Below, one piece after another: positions 29,641-41,803 of a stretch of 64,000 nt of DNA. Under the pieces are notes generated by a model. That model had not been told where the DNA came from, did not search any database, and worked only from the letters and a program-made list of their open reading frames with translations. A program made the translations under genes and the position numbers. Source of the stretch: Siphonodentalium dalli (lineage: Eukaryota; Mollusca; Scaphopoda; Gadilida; Siphonodentaliidae); assembly GCA_032622095.1 (NCBI GenBank), contig CP136069.1:202788690-202852689 (forward strand), written 5' to 3'. Numbering within the stretch: the stretch's first letter is position 1; every line of letters begins with the position of its first letter.

Positions 29641-29689
29641 TAGCAGTCACAAGTTATAGATATGCCCACACTAGGCCGTATGCCACAAG

Positions 29690-29935
29690 GGGTGTGCACC
29701 GGACGACACTCCATCTCTTGTTATATCTGTGTGAGGTTCGCTTTGGGTTAGAGACTTGATTGGTGACATAGGTTCCTGGCCCTGCTACAATTACTTGATA
29801 TAGAAATATGATATAATTAACTGATAGCACCCGTATTGTGCCCCTCACAGACATGAGCAGACGACACTCGGGAACAGATCCTTCTATCTGCGTGAGGCTC
29901 CCTTTGGGTTAGATACTTGATTTGTGGCGTAGGTT
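29690..29935. repeat. 165-bp satellite, right block
   Basis: One partial and one nearly full copy of the unit of 23715-24105, in the same direction. Together they show that the palindrome and its flanks sit inside an older tandem array. Confidence 0.8.
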
Positions 29936-29994
29936 TCTGGTTGTTGTTTGATAACTTATATCACTGCATTGTGTGCGGTCGGCGTTTGTCACTT

Positions 29995-30203
29995 ATCAAC
30001 TCTCGTTTTCAGATCATGGTTTATACATGTGAATAGTTCTAGTTTTCAGTAAATTGTTTACACGTGTGCATGTACAACTCTCGCCGTTTCTTCCTCTCAG
30101 ATGATGGTTTATACATGTGAAGAGTTCTAGTTTTCAGTAAATTGTTTATACTTATGTACATGAATAACTCTCGGCGTTTCTTCTTTTCAGATGATGGTTT
30201 ATG
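29995..30203. repeat. Tandem repeat, unit about 93 bp, two and a half copies
   Basis: Units hold CAGATGATGGTTTATACATG, TGAAGAGTTCTAGTTTTCAG and TAAATTGTTTA. Confidence 0.85.
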
Positions 30204-30933
30204 TCAAGATGGTTTTACCAGACAGAGTATCCGATTGGATTAGCACCAAATATTTTTAAGATATTGATATTGGAAATTACTCAACGGACTAACTGCAACA
30301 GAACTCGATGGAAAGCTAATTGCCATGGTCATAAAATGTGATAACATTATAGGACGATGCATCATGAATTATGAAACAGATTGTATCTGCTACTTTAACC
30401 ATTTCTATACTAAAGCATCATTGATGAGTAGATCAAGAGGAATATAAAATGTTCCTCCGGAAATTGTGAGCATAGTTTCCATTTTGCGCTCGTTCGTAGC
30501 ATTGGTGAATGATACGGAATGCTGCCAAAGATGAGTCGCCATGCAGAGATACGATTTTATTATATGACTACCACTAATCCCTTACAAATACCACTATTGT
30601 TTGGCGATAAATTCCGAGCAATCGGAAAACGCTTGTCTGGTCGTGAGCCGTATCGGTATTCTATGAATTCCGTATCAGTATCCTTTGAATTCCGTATCAG
30701 TATCCCGTGAAATTATGTCACCGGAAGTTGGGAACTATTTATCAGGTCTGTTCGTTTGAAGCGAAGACGGAGCTGTTCTATTGTCGCGCGTGTATCCTGA
30801 CCAACTGCGCATGCGCATTATCGTATAAACTGACAACCGAAAATAACTGTTTGTGTGCCGGACACTGTGCGGAATCGTTTGCCCTTTGTGACATGGGATG
30901 AACCAAAAATGTGTCATATAATAAACGCGTTAT
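30204..30933. other. Unique non-coding stretch
   Basis: No gene is seen. There is a short 26-bp repeat (GAATTCCGTATCAGTATCC, about three copies) near 30655-30712. Confidence 0.4.
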
Positions 30934-31083
30934 CGGTACAGTGAAGTGATATTGGCTGCAGTATCACGGCTCGTTGACGATGTCAGATCGCCGCATCAAA
31001 CTCGCTGCTCGTTTGATACGGCGATCTGACATCGTCAACTCTGCGTGATACTGCAGCCCATATCACTTTACTTTACCGATACT
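30934..31083. repeat. 150-bp hairpin
   Basis: TATCGGTACAGTGAAGTGAT and GACGATGTCAGATCGCCG on the left pair with CGGCGATCTGACATCGTC and the end near TACCGATACTG on the right. The loop is about 20 bp. It could be a small foldback MITE. Confidence 0.8.
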
Positions 31084-31350
31084 GTGTATATACCTGGTCA
31101 AGTTCATCTAACTCCCGCCCAGCAGATCGTACCAAGCGTTTCCACGCCACGGGCGATGGAAATTCAGTGGAATTCGTATGTTCGATAAGTTTATGTTCAA
31201 TATTATTTTTACATAGAATGCACCATGTGTCATGTATAAAAGATGTTTCATTAGTTGACCTGAAATAAAATCGTACAAACGTCGTTAGAATAACTATGTT
31301 GTTGTTTTCTTGTGATTAGGCCCACAGAAAGCGCCTAGCATTGACAGTAA

Positions 31351-31437
31351 TCGACGATCAATCCACGATTCTCGACTGTTTCGACGATCAATCCACGATT
31401 CTCGACTGTTTCGACGATCAATCCACGATTCTCGCGC
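31351..31437. repeat. 30-bp tandem repeat, three copies
   Basis: The unit CGACGATCAATCCACGATTC plus TCGACTGTTT is repeated in register with codons. Confidence 0.9.
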
Positions 31438-31635
31438 GGAACAGTCTAGACAGCCTCATGACTGTTAGGGTCCTTGTCGGAAAACCTTGCATATGCTTGA
31501 TTCAAACTCTGTGGGCTTTCCCAAGCTTCTCTATTTGAGTGTCTATGGTTTCCAGAGAAGTTCACTACCATATAACCCTGAAGGAATGACTTTTGTTCTG
31601 TAAAGTTGTATGAACTTTGAGGAGAGATACCAGTC

Positions 31636-32980
31636 CAAGTCTTCTCGTACCAAAGCCGGCTAAGATATTGGGATGGAGGTGCCGGTCTTTAGTCCGAGTT
31701 CGTCCCGTATAGTCTCTTATGACACGACTTACGCCCACGATCTGTGGCGGGAATCTGTGTTGTATTTTACTCGATTTACCTAATAAATCAATACATGATG
31801 CTATATACATCGGAAAGAGAGACATCTTATGGTCATAATGGTGTATAATAATCTAACTTTCATGTTACATTACGCATAGAATATTCCGGTTGATTGTCAC
31901 CAACATCGCTGTTTTTATATTTTGTTTACTTAACTGAAAGCCGAAGTCAGGTTCCGAAGAATTCCGGCATTGTCCGCTGGGTATTCTAGTTTCCGTTTCT
32001 ATATATAGCGCGGGGTTTTCCGAACAAAATGGCGAAAACCGATCGCCCCAAAGTCCAGTTTCCTATGTGCTTTGAGAACAATTCCCGCACTAAAAACTTA
32101 ATGACATAATGGAGGATCAGAACGGTAGTTTTGTTGATAATTTTCGCAAGCAACTTGTCAAAATTGGAGCAAATTAGAACTCTTATGTCTGGCTTGCCAT
32201 GCGTGTGATGTGCATTTTGATTTGTGTGTTGATAAAATAATCGGAGAACCGAATCACACAGTTTCGAAATATAGTTCTTCCGTTTCAGTGGGACTTTTCA
32301 AACTTAAGGTTCAAAATGTATACAAATTTTGTTTGATTTTTTGTGTGCATAACAAGAGCAATATATTGCCCTGTTCGCTTAGTATATATCTTAATTTCGC
32401 GGAAGTCCACCAAATGTGGGTGAAATGTAGCACCATATAAGGCATATTATTTATTCTAATGCTCGTTGTGTTTACACTGTTTTAAACTTTGAGAGGGTTA
32501 TATTCCCGTAATTTATTTAATGTATTACATTTATATCTCCAATGTTTAATTAATCTATTTATTTTTTATTTATTGACACACATAATTACGATTACAATGG
32601 AGAATTCATCGTAATTTGCGTTGTTAGTCCAAAATCTACGGAATATTTTCAACGGAAAATGCCGAACACAGTTCGCGAGGTCAACTGAGTTCGCATACTT
32701 TTAAAAAATTGTAAACATTGCGATAAATGTCTCTTTTCGCATTAAATTACCGCTTTCAATTCACAACTGATGTGGGTTTCAGATCAAATAGCATGTCTTC
32801 TGTTGAAAATATCCGTTTATTGTCGCAATTGTGATATTTTATTTCATATAATTGTGGTTTTATTTGAGCGGGTCAATAACGCTTAAGTCGTGTCATAAGA
32901 GACTATACGGGACGAACTCGGACTAAAGACCGGCACCTCCATCCCAATATCTTAGCCGGCTTTAGTACGAGAAGACTTGG
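31636..32980. mobile_element. Non-autonomous DNA element with 97-bp TIRs
   Basis: 31636-31733 (starting AGTCCAAGTCTTCTCGTACC) is the near-exact inverse of 32884-32980. The inside (1.15 kb) has no transposase. The termini and target duplication were not pinned down. Confidence 0.65.
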
Positions 32981-33216
32981 ACTACGGGATATAGGCCAAT
33001 GTCGGAGAGGCCGAAATATTTTCTCCTTAATTGTGTGCATATGGCATCGACAAATTTGTTATTGAGATAAGATTTGTATAGCAGAATTCCCAGGTGAGTA
33101 TAGACAGGGTGATCCAAATGGCCATAATCTTGCACATTTATCGGCTTCCTGTTTGGATTCGTTGAAAACCATTATGACAGTATTGGATGAATTATAACTG
33201 AAGCCCCATTATTTTA

Positions 33217-33540
33217 TTACATGTAGTCAAGGCATAACTCATAGAGACCAATAAGACCTGGTCGGGATCTCAATAATATGGAGGAGGTCGTCTGCGTATA
33301 TTTTATACCAGAGTTGATAGTATGGATCCCTGCATGGTTCCTTAAGACGAGAATGGACAAGGAATATGCTCCCTCGCTGCGGATACAACATTGTATGTCA
33401 GACAATAATTCTCGTATGATGTGCACAGTTTTGCTTTGTAATCCTCTGTGAAATAATTTATACAGGAGGCCATTGATCCACACACAATCGAAAGCCAAAT
33501 AGCCATGAGTAAGCTTATTATGGTGTTCCCAGTCTTAACC
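33217..33540 (-). pseudogene. Non-LTR retrotransposon reverse transcriptase fragment
   Basis: The minus-strand frame has AFDCVWINGLLYKLFHRGLQ followed by IRELLSDIQCCIRSEGAYS. This fits the reverse transcriptase palm region with the A.FD.V.H..LL..L...G pattern and the following strand. The downstream V-R-Q-G and F-x-D-D motifs are out of frame or lost. It is a decayed fragment. Confidence 0.6.
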
Positions 33541-33668
33541 AATACTTCTTTCTTGAACAGAACAGAGTAAGTTACTGAGTTCATATGCGGTTACAGCGTG
33601 TGTAATAGGTACATCACATGAGCCTGAATATGAGGATATTCAATTGTTCTGCAATCGAACGCATTTAA

Positions 33669-34039
33669 CCCTTTACCCAACAAACCGGCCAAAACCGGCC
33701 AAATAAAGCTGCAACAGCCTAAATTATCTTGGGTCTGTCTCAATAAAACCATACAAATATGGATATCATTGGAACCGGCTCATTGGCCACATTGTGATGG
33801 TTACAGATATACCCTGTGCCAATGCATTCTCTTATATATGCGAGTCGGCCATTGGCCTAAAAAAAATCTTTTTTTAACACTTTTTACCATTTTTTCTTAC
33901 ATTCTTAAACAATTTTATAATTGTTAATGTGTTAAGCCAATGCATTCTCTTATATATGCGAGGCGACCTATGGTCGACTCGCATATATAAGAGAATGCAT
34001 TGGCACAGGGTAAAAAAAAACGTTCTGTTGGGTAAAGGG
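33669..34039. mobile_element. Complete piggyBac-like MITE with two hairpins
   Basis: 371 bp flanked by TTAA (33665-33668, 34040-34043). TIRs are CCCTTTACCCAACA and TGTTGGGTAAAGGG. Inside are two palindromes with arms GCCAATGCATTCTCTTATAT and the spacer AACCGGCCAAAACCGGCC near the left end. TTAA sites and CCCT ends point to piggyBac transposition in trans. Confidence 0.8.
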
Positions 34040-34213
34040 TTAAACCAACGATCACGGTGCTATCACGAATAAAATGATAAGAGAAACTGTGAATACCATA
34101 ATTATTCCTGCGCCCAAAACTGTATTTTCTAAATCCCTTTCTTAGTTTACACCGAATGAAAGAAGGCCAATGTTATTCCTATCATGTTCTTACATATGTT
34201 TTATGTTTTTCGT

Positions 34214-34830
34214 TTGACTTTTCTATTTTTTGCACATTTACCCTATGTTTGTTGTGTTGTTTTTCCTTACTTTTATATTTTTTGCACATTTACCCTCTGT
34301 TTGTTGTGTTGTTTTTCCTTACTTTTATATTTTTTGCACATTTACCCTCTGTTGGAGTGCCTGGGAACCTTTAGTGGTGATGATTTTACAGACGTTTATA
34401 TATTCTTTACACATTTATCCACTGCGATTGCCCTATATCCTAGGGTCCCTTTAGAGGTGGTGTTTTTACACATTTACCCACTGCGAGTGCCACCCACTGT
34501 GAGCGCCTTGTGTCCCTTTAGTTTTGATTTTTTTTTACATCCTTTTTATATGTTTTTCACGTTTACACACTGTGAGCCGATTGTATCCCTTTAGTGGTGA
34601 TGTTTTTACATATTGTTTATATGCTTTTTTTGCACATTTACCACTGTGAGTGCCTTGGGCACCTTTAGTGGTGTTGTTTTTACTGACGTATATATTTGTT
34701 GCACATTTAACCACTGCGAGTGCCCTGTGTCCCTTTAATAGTTGTGATGATTTATAGACTTTTTTACACACTTACTCACTGTGAGTGCCTTGTGTACCTT
34801 TTAGTGGTGATGTCTTACAGACTAAGTCGC
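34214..34830. repeat. Degenerate tandem repeats
   Basis: First three copies of a 55-bp unit (TTTTTTGCACATTTACCCTC, TGTTTGTTGTGTTGTTTTTC), then about seven degenerate units of 60-80 bp with CACTGTGAGTGCC, TGTCCCTTTAGTGGTGATG and TTTTTACA. Frames here are low complexity. Confidence 0.75.
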
Positions 34831-35113
34831 GTTATCAATACACACAGCCATGAGACATAGATAGCCAAATTGACTTATTAATTCGTAAACATTGTGAAAC
34901 ATAATATATTCTCACAAAGCGTTAAGCCGCGTTATCAATAAATACAGAGCACGCTCGTTATAGCATGCGACCCACTAACATGCTTCGTGGACAGCCATGT
35001 GATATAAATAGCTAAATTGACCCATGTATTCGTAAACAGAAAGACGACAAAATACAAATTTGTGTCCATTTTGACAGCATTGAAAGCATGGCGTTCAGGT
35101 CTGTGTTGTAAGC

Positions 35114-35321
35114 ATGGCGTACAGGTCTGTGGCGAAAACTTTGAGGTTCCCTCTGATTGTTTTTGGGCTCGCGACATTATTTCACGCTCTCTACACGTGC
35201 TATGGGACCTACATTTTCGGCGTATTTACGGTCATTTTGTTCATGAGAGCCACCAGGCGGATATTAACAGACGCTATTCCCAGCAGTGGTAAGGCTGTTC
35301 TGATAACCGGCTGCGATACAG
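35114..35321 (+). CDS. Short-chain dehydrogenase paralogue 2, exon 1
   Basis: The ATG at 35114 opens MAYRSVAKTLRFPLIVFGLA, with a hydrophobic membrane anchor over about residues 12-45, then ILTDAIPSSGKAVLITGCDT. KAVLITGCDTG is the first strand and TGxxxGxG nucleotide-binding loop of SDR enzymes, finished by exon 2 (GFG). The exon ends ACAG before GTAAG, phase 1. Membrane-anchored retinol dehydrogenase/17-beta-HSD6/BDH1-like enzymes start this way. An out-of-frame ATG-containing leader (AGCATGGCGT repeated at 35084 and 35112) lies just upstream. Confidence 0.85.
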
Positions 35322-35734
35322 GTAAGAATTACATACATGTATGATTGTATGTAAACTACAAGGCATTGTTCAGTGCCCCTCGCTAGGCCCGCTTAATTTT
35401 TGAATGTCCAGAACACATACGCATCATTAACCATATTATATATCATTTGGAACCAACATAATATATATTCCATCAGAATACGGAACAGATGTGGCCAAGG
35501 AGTGTCCACCAAGTGGTAGAGATTCTCAGATTCACCCCCAAGACTTTATTGTATATAATGTGATCTGGTTATTCGAAAATTAAGTGGGCATAACAGTTTA
35601 AGAGCTGTATCTGTTGCAATGCCTTCTGGTTTGATCTAGTCAAATGGATATGGACAGTTTGGTTTATCAGAATAATGCAGAATGAACGGTTACTGAGCAA
35701 AGGCTTAAATGAAAAAAAAAAGAGACATTCCCCA

Positions 35735-36010
35735 TGCACTGGTTTTCCTCACATTGTGTGCACATGCTGATGAGATATTCCCCCATGCACTGGTTTTCAT
35801 CACATTGTGTGCACATGCTGATGAGATATTCCCCACTGGTTTTCCTCACACTGTGTGCACATGCTGATTATATATTCCCCACTGGATTTCCTCACACTGT
35901 GTGCACATGCTGATGAGATATTCCCCACTGGTTTTCCTCACACTGTGTGCACATGCTGATGAGATATTCCCCACTGGTTTTCCTCACACTGTGTGCACAT
36001 GCTGGTGACA
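35735..36010. repeat. Tandem repeat, unit about 45-58 bp, six copies
   Basis: The unit holds GATATTCCCCACTGGTTTTC, CTCACACTGTGTGCACATGC and TGAT. The first two copies carry an extra ATGCACTGG. Confidence 0.9.
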
Positions 36011-36399
36011 GTGCTCAGACCAGCGTAGCAGGGGACAGAACTCTATCAAGTGGAGAGATTCTCTGATTTACCACCAGACTTCTCCCGTTATTTACCTCGG
36101 AATGCATCATAATTCACAACTAAGAGATAGATATAACTCTAAAGGTTACAAATAACTAATTATGTTCCATATGCGACAGTGTTAACTTTAAAAACCCGTC
36201 GACGATGGGTTAAGCCAATTTGAACATCAAGTGGTCAATGTTCCATCAGAACGTCATCCGATACACCAGTCGGTCACTGTCGGTGACGACAAATGCTCCC
36301 TTTTCGGTATTTTTTTCTTCAAACGGTAATCCCGCATTTGCACAACTACCCCATTTACTACAAATATCAGCAGCAAATATCCAGACCCCTTTCCTAACT

Positions 36400-36825
36400 T
36401 CTGGACCCCACCAGACTTGTCCTGCCATTGTAACTTCTGGACCCCACCAGACTTGTCCTGCCATCGTAACTTCTGGACCCCACCAGACTTGTCCTGCCAT
36501 CGTAACTTCTGGACCCCACCAGACTTGTCCTGCCATCGTAACTTCTGGACCCCACCAGACTTTTCCTGCCATCTAACTTCTGGACCCCACCAGACTTGTC
36601 CTGCCATCTAACTTCTGGACCCCACCAGACTTGTCCTGCCATCTAACTTCTGGACCCCACCAGACTTGTCCTGCCATCTAACTTCTGGACCCCACCAGAC
36701 TTGTCCTGCCATCTAACTTCTGGACCCCACCAGACTCGTCCTGCCATCGTAACTTCTGGACCCCACCAGACTCGTCCTGCCATCGTAACTTCTGGACCCC
36801 ACCAGACTTGTCCTGCCATCTAAAC
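36400..36825. repeat. 36-bp satellite, about 12 copies
   Basis: The unit is ACTTCTGGACCCCACCAGAC plus TTGTCCTGCCATCGTA, with some 34-bp copies lacking GT. Because 36 is a multiple of 3, several frames stay open; they are not genes. Confidence 0.95.
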
Positions 36826-37329
36826 AAACATTTCACCATATTTACGTTGGATATGATTATCTGTTCCCGCTTGGGGAATTTTCACTCAATGATAATCAAC
36901 CAATCAGCAGCCATATTTTTGTTTATGCTGACTCTTAGTTTCCCTACACAAATTGAAGAAGCGTAACTCTATATAATTAGTTGCTTTGTACCCTATAATT
37001 GAAATGAAAATCGAACTCTGATCATGCCAACCGCGCCAATTTTACACAAATAGCTTTACTGTGATACAATTGAAATCTAGCGGTCATTGAACATTATATT
37101 ATCTCGCAGTGGCCTTTAACTTAACCCACATACCCCGTTTTAAAATGAACCAATTTTTTTTGGTAAGGAAAACAGCAATGATCGCGTCCTGATAACTCTG
37201 GAAGAATAATCTAGCAAAAAAGTGACCAATGTCTCGTGCCATGCATGTCACAGACATATATTTACATACACCTGATATCTCTTCCGATTTCCCCATAGCG
37301 TTACGGTAGAGACGCCCCCTTATTCAATG
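36826..37329. other. Unique intron sequence
   Basis: No gene or clear repeat is seen. Confidence 0.4.
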
Positions 37330-37392
37330 CGTTCATAAACCTATGAAGGTACGTGACGTCACTTTCAATGTCGTTCATAGGTTTATGAACAC
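37330..37392. repeat. Short hairpin
   Basis: GCGTTCATAAACCTATGAA is mirrored by TTCATAGGTTTATGAAC, with a loop holding TGACGTCA. Confidence 0.75.
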
Positions 37393-37795
37393 ATTAGTCC
37401 CGGAAATCACCGGGGATTGTCGGACATTACCGACTGCTTGAGTATCTAGTCAGCCAATACGCCAATGATTTGATAGCAAACAATATGTAATCGAGGTTCA
37501 CGATTGGGTGGCACGAGATGTTCGATTGACTATCAGAATGTTGATTATCATATAATCCCATATCCCATAATATGTCAAATATAGCGAATTATCGAAATAT
37601 GAAATACAACGAAAAAGCGAAATAGCACGAAAAATCGAAATAGGAAAATACAGCGAAATATATAAATAGGAAATTATTTTTATAAACGAAATAACGGATA
37701 TATTTGAAAAAGTGTTTTTGACGAAATAACGGACATATTTGGAGAAGTGTTTTAAAGAGCATAAGTATATAAATATAAATAATAAACGGCGGATT

Positions 37796-37912
37796 CAACG
37801 TGGTCGTGGGTTTTGACGCGATAAAAAATCAGCAAACTCCGCATGAACCCCTGTGGGGTTCATGCAGTTTGCTGAATTTTTCTCGCGGTCAAAATCCCAT
37901 GACCACATTGAA
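37796..37912. repeat. 115-bp hairpin
   Basis: CAACGTGGTCGTGGGTTTTG and CAGCAAACTCCGCATGAACC on the left pair with GGTTCATGCAGTTTGCTG and ATCCCATGACCACATTG on the right; the loop is only a few bases. Confidence 0.85.
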
Positions 37913-39160
37913 ACCGGCGTTCATTTCTTATATATACTGCATAGGTTCACATGTCCCATGTCCATCCACTCAGTAATGGGAATATTATGACCACAAACTC
38001 AACTATATACCCAGTATAGATGTTACTCGTTGGAATGATATTATGCTGTTATTCTTGAAAAGTCAGGGGTAAAAATAAGAGATACCATATATTGATATAC
38101 TCAAAAATCTTCAAATTAGCTTTGTTCTTTTTCCTGTTGGTAAATGTTATTTAGATGAGGCAAAAATTATAAATATACTCTTGAACTAATCCTCAATGTG
38201 TAGTTGCATTTATGAAGTACTTCCAAAAATATGTCTGGGTCTGCCAATTAGTTATCCTTAACATAACAAAGTCAATGAACTAGCCACATTAAGTTTGAAT
38301 TATTTCAATCCAAGCATATAAGGTGCGCATTAGGTTCAGCATAATGACAATATCCATCGACTCCCGATCGGGTACTATCTATATATCTGCTGGTTCTGGA
38401 GACCTCCTTTCGGACATTATGGCCAGTGCGAGTCAGGACAGAAAGAAGAGTATTGAGAGATTGAAAGGTTGAGCTTTAGATTTATGTTACAGATGAGAAT
38501 TTAAAATAGTTTAAAAACATCAAGTTAAAAGAATGATCAGATATGAACAAATTCTATTCAATTCATTTATGTCTCACTCCCTTAATAAAGGTATGGAGAT
38601 AGTTATATGTGTACAATATTTACATATATACATGTGGTCAACATGGTGTATCTAGAACATAACAGTGTTATATAAAAGAAGTAGGATCAGATATAGATGT
38701 AACATCGCTGCAATATACAAATTTATTATATCATTGAACCAATGGGTAATACACCTCCTAATCTAATTAAATTCCTTTATAATGTGTCGTATTAATATAC
38801 ATAGCCGGCGATATAAATGTGTGTCTTTTGTATTTAGTAATTCGCTCATGACTATAACATTTGGTCTTTCACTCAATTCTTTCGGCAGTAGGCGGTTTCT
38901 AAGAAAATTAAAGTGTTCACACTTAAACAAGTAGTGGAATTCATCGCCAACTCTTGTCGAAGAGCATATAGCGTGAAAATACGATCTTCGAGATCAATGT
39001 TTTGCCATCTACCCACCTCAACTAGGAATTTTGTGGTTGCACGTTCGGAATTTACATAAAGTTTCTCGATCATTTCTATTACTACAATCTAGATATTCTT
39101 CAAAGTGGAAATTGTGCTTGTATATTCTATAAATGACACCTCTGCTAGAGTTATCAATGT
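37913..39160. other. Unique intron sequence
   Basis: No supported gene. A 66-codon minus frame at 38873-39073 has fairly normal composition but no recognisable domain. It is cut on its upstream side by the hAT insertion and may be an old element remnant. Confidence 0.35.
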
Positions 39161-39168
39161 CTGTCGAC

Positions 39169-40392
39169 CAGAGGCGGACTGGGCCAAAAATCCGGCCCGG
39201 GAAATAAATATAATACCGGCCCATCTGTTCGGGTGTGTCCACGGACGGTCCACCTTGGAAATTTCAACTGCACCCCCCCCCCCTTGAATCAGAATCAGAT
39301 CAAATACATGTTTTGCGTAATTTCATTTCCACCCCCCCCCCCCTTGAATCAGATGCAGACCAAATACATGTTTTTGCATAATTCCGTTTGCACCTGTGGC
39401 CTAATATCCTACATGTATATATATTCATAAACCATGGTTCTATATATTCCCGGTATGAGACCATTCAGATATTTTTACCTGAACAATTGCATAAATTCTA
39501 ACATCTAGCGGTATAACTCCAGACAAATGCACAATGTTACGGGCAAGAGACCAGGACACACCGGGCTGTTCATGGTTGTTCGGCCCGGGGTGAGAAAATT
39601 TTGAAAACTATATAAGAACATCGCGAATCCTAGCATCTAGACTGACATCAACTGAAGCTTTCCTATTTTGTTGTAAATTTCAATTGGGGGAGGGTCCGGG
39701 AGGGGTGCGTGAGATTTTTTTCGGATTTACAGCTGGGAGTTACCGTTAAAATATCGAGATTAGCGGGGTCCCTATGTGGCGTTATATGGTGCTGACAAGT
39801 TCATTTAATGACAAAATTACGATTAGCCAGTTCGGTTGGTTAAACAACACATGTGACGGCCCACGTCCGGAATTTTCCTGGTCTCCCGATCGGCCAGTCC
39901 GGCTCTGCCCCCACCCGAAAGTCACATTATACTCACGTGGGGAACCCGCAAACTTAAATGCTGTCTTTCCTCGCCGGTTTTTCGCTTCTCGTGTGATATA
40001 TATATTTATATATATATTGGCAGTACACATTATCCGAAGTAAAACATTTTACATGTGGAATAATTTCCGAATCGATATATTCTTGTTTAGTGACGGTTCC
40101 AAATATGGTTACAATCTGGACAATCTCAGACGCCGTTGTAAAATGGAATTCACTTCTTGAATTTATGTGAGAAGAGTGCTGGTTATACACAACACATGTG
40201 GCGGCCCACGTCGGTTTCATTATCGGCCCAAGTTGTGGTTGGGCGGCCCAACCATGTATACCCCCCCCCCCCCCAAACCGTAAAAAACCCATCGGATTCT
40301 CGCTTGATAGAAAATCACATGGAATCAGAATTTTTCCGACCTCCGGCCCATCGGGAAATTACCCGGTCTCCCGATCGGCCAGTCCGCCTCTG
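39169..40392. mobile_element. Non-autonomous hAT element with 8-bp target duplication
   Basis: 1224 bp with ends CAGAGGCGGACTGG and CCAGTCCGCCTCTG, flanked on both sides by CTGTCGAC (39161-39168 and 40393-40400). An 8-bp duplication and CAGAGG termini are diagnostic of hAT. No transposase is inside. Poly-C runs occur at about 39270, 39332 and 40260. Confidence 0.88.
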
Positions 40393-40644
40393 CTGTCGAC
40401 CAACTCGAAACAAATGTTTCTATAATGCAGCATCTTACAACCAGATATGTGATTTGCTGATATACACTCTTCCTGGATTTGTGAGGATCGGAGAGTGTGA
40501 CCAGGTCGGGATTTTGACTGTTCCAGAGATTTGCAGTTGAAAATCTGAAATAATTTGGGCCTGTGTGTATGCGGCGGAATGTTCTCTCATGGTGGTATCA
40601 CATTTTTCTAGTCGGTTTCTCAAGATAAGCTGGAAATTGTATTA

Positions 40645-41030
40645 CTACATGGTTATGAATGTTTTTTGAAAGAGACACAGTTGTGAGATGGTCCTTCTAG
40701 ATGCTGATGATTTTAAATTTAGGTCTGATGTCATGGCTGAAACACTTTCATATCTTGAGTATTCGTTATGGATCCATCTTACAGCCATATTCTGTACTTT
40801 CTTAATTTCATCAATATTTGTGGGTGTATAAGGTGACCAGACACAAGACGCATACTCTAATTTGGGTCTCGCCACAGCTTGGTATTCTATTTTGTTGATC
40901 ATTTCATTTTTATGTTTTTTTATGTTTCTTTTGAGAAAGTCGAGAGTTTGGTTGGCATTTGATGTTATCCTGTTTATGAGTTCATTGAAGGACATGTTGT
41001 TAGCTGTTTCAACTCTGTACCCCCCCCCCC
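40645..41030 (-). pseudogene. Non-LTR retrotransposon C-terminal fragment (CR1/jockey-like)
   Basis: The frame encodes MSFNELINRITSNANQTLDF, LKRNIKKHKN and AVARPKLEYASCVWSPYTPT, followed by KVQNMAVRWIHNEYSRYESV. RP.LEYAS.VWSP is the well-known block just after the reverse transcriptase of CR1/L2/jockey-type elements. The copy is 5'-truncated at a run of about 14 G/C at 41020-41033 and ends at a normal stop. Confidence 0.8.
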
Positions 41031-41542
41031 CCCCGCGACCATTGTAGTTTGAGGTCCCTAGCTGACGGCAACAAACTCAGCCTTTGACGTTCACATCAAT
41101 GACATACAGCGGGATTCAATTGTTCAAACGCATGGCGATTTCACGCCAATTGGAGTTACGAGTTCCAACTACACCCCATTTAAGGATAATCAATTTTCAA
41201 TTCTGGGTACACTTTCCAACCGGTTGAAATATTTTCAACTGGTGGGCACATAAACCTTTGACTAAAAGTATACGAAAATGTCCGGATCTTGGTATAAAAA
41301 CAACATAGTTTGCACTAAATGTTGACGGATAAAATAAAATATGTGTATGAGAACAATCTCCGCATATTTGCGATCTGAAATTCCAACTGCTGTCGATTCA
41401 ACCATCAAATTTCCAAATGTAATTGTTATCGACGTTGAGGACATTGGATGACATTTTCTAAGTAAGCTTCGCTCATACAAAGAGATCGCCTTTACACTAT
41501 TCAATCTCCACGTATGTTGTATGAGTGTCTTTATTTTTTCAG

Positions 41543-41749
41543 GATTCGGTCATGACCTTACAAAAAGCTTATCTGCACAAACTGAAGCGATCGTGATTGC
41601 CGGGTGTTTGGATGATCACTCTGCAGGCGCGACAACTCTATCCAAACTTAAAAATGTCCACGTTGTTAAAATGGATATTACTGATGATGACAATGTGCAT
41701 CTATGTCTGAAAGAAGTCACAGATGTCCTTAAAGCGAAGAGTATTCAAG
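41543..41749 (+). CDS. Short-chain dehydrogenase paralogue 2, exon 2
   Basis: The exon lies between TTTTTTCAG and GTGAG, phase 1 at both ends, 207 bp. It encodes GFGHDLTKSLSAQTEAIVIA, then DHSAGATTLSKLKNVHVVKM and DITDDDNVHLCLKEVTDVL. GFG completes the TGxxxGxG loop, and KMDITDDD is the D-x-T-D motif of the adenine-binding pocket. The exon fits exon 1 and exon 3 in phase. Confidence 0.85.
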
Positions 41750-41775
41750 GTGAGAATGTTAAATAATGATATCAT

Positions 41776-41803
41776 TAAAGAGAAGAGTATTCAAGGTGAG
41801 AGA
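41776..41803 (+). repeat. Duplicate of exon 2 end with splice donor
   Basis: AAAGAGAAGAGTATTCAAGG then TGAGAG repeats the last bases of exon 2 and its GT donor 53 bp downstream, with one change. It is a potential alternative donor. Confidence 0.7.

Noticed and set aside
34156-34594. Phe/Leu-rich membrane-like frames
   Set aside because: They come from tandem TTTTTGCACATTTACCC repeats in all three frames.
21564-35113. Last exon of dehydrogenase paralogue 1
   Set aside because: I looked for the usual C-terminal codons after a splice acceptor and found none that I could support.
36220-36642. Open frames with Trp/Gly/Pro repeats on both strands
   Set aside because: A 36-bp satellite keeps frames open by its length; there is no domain.
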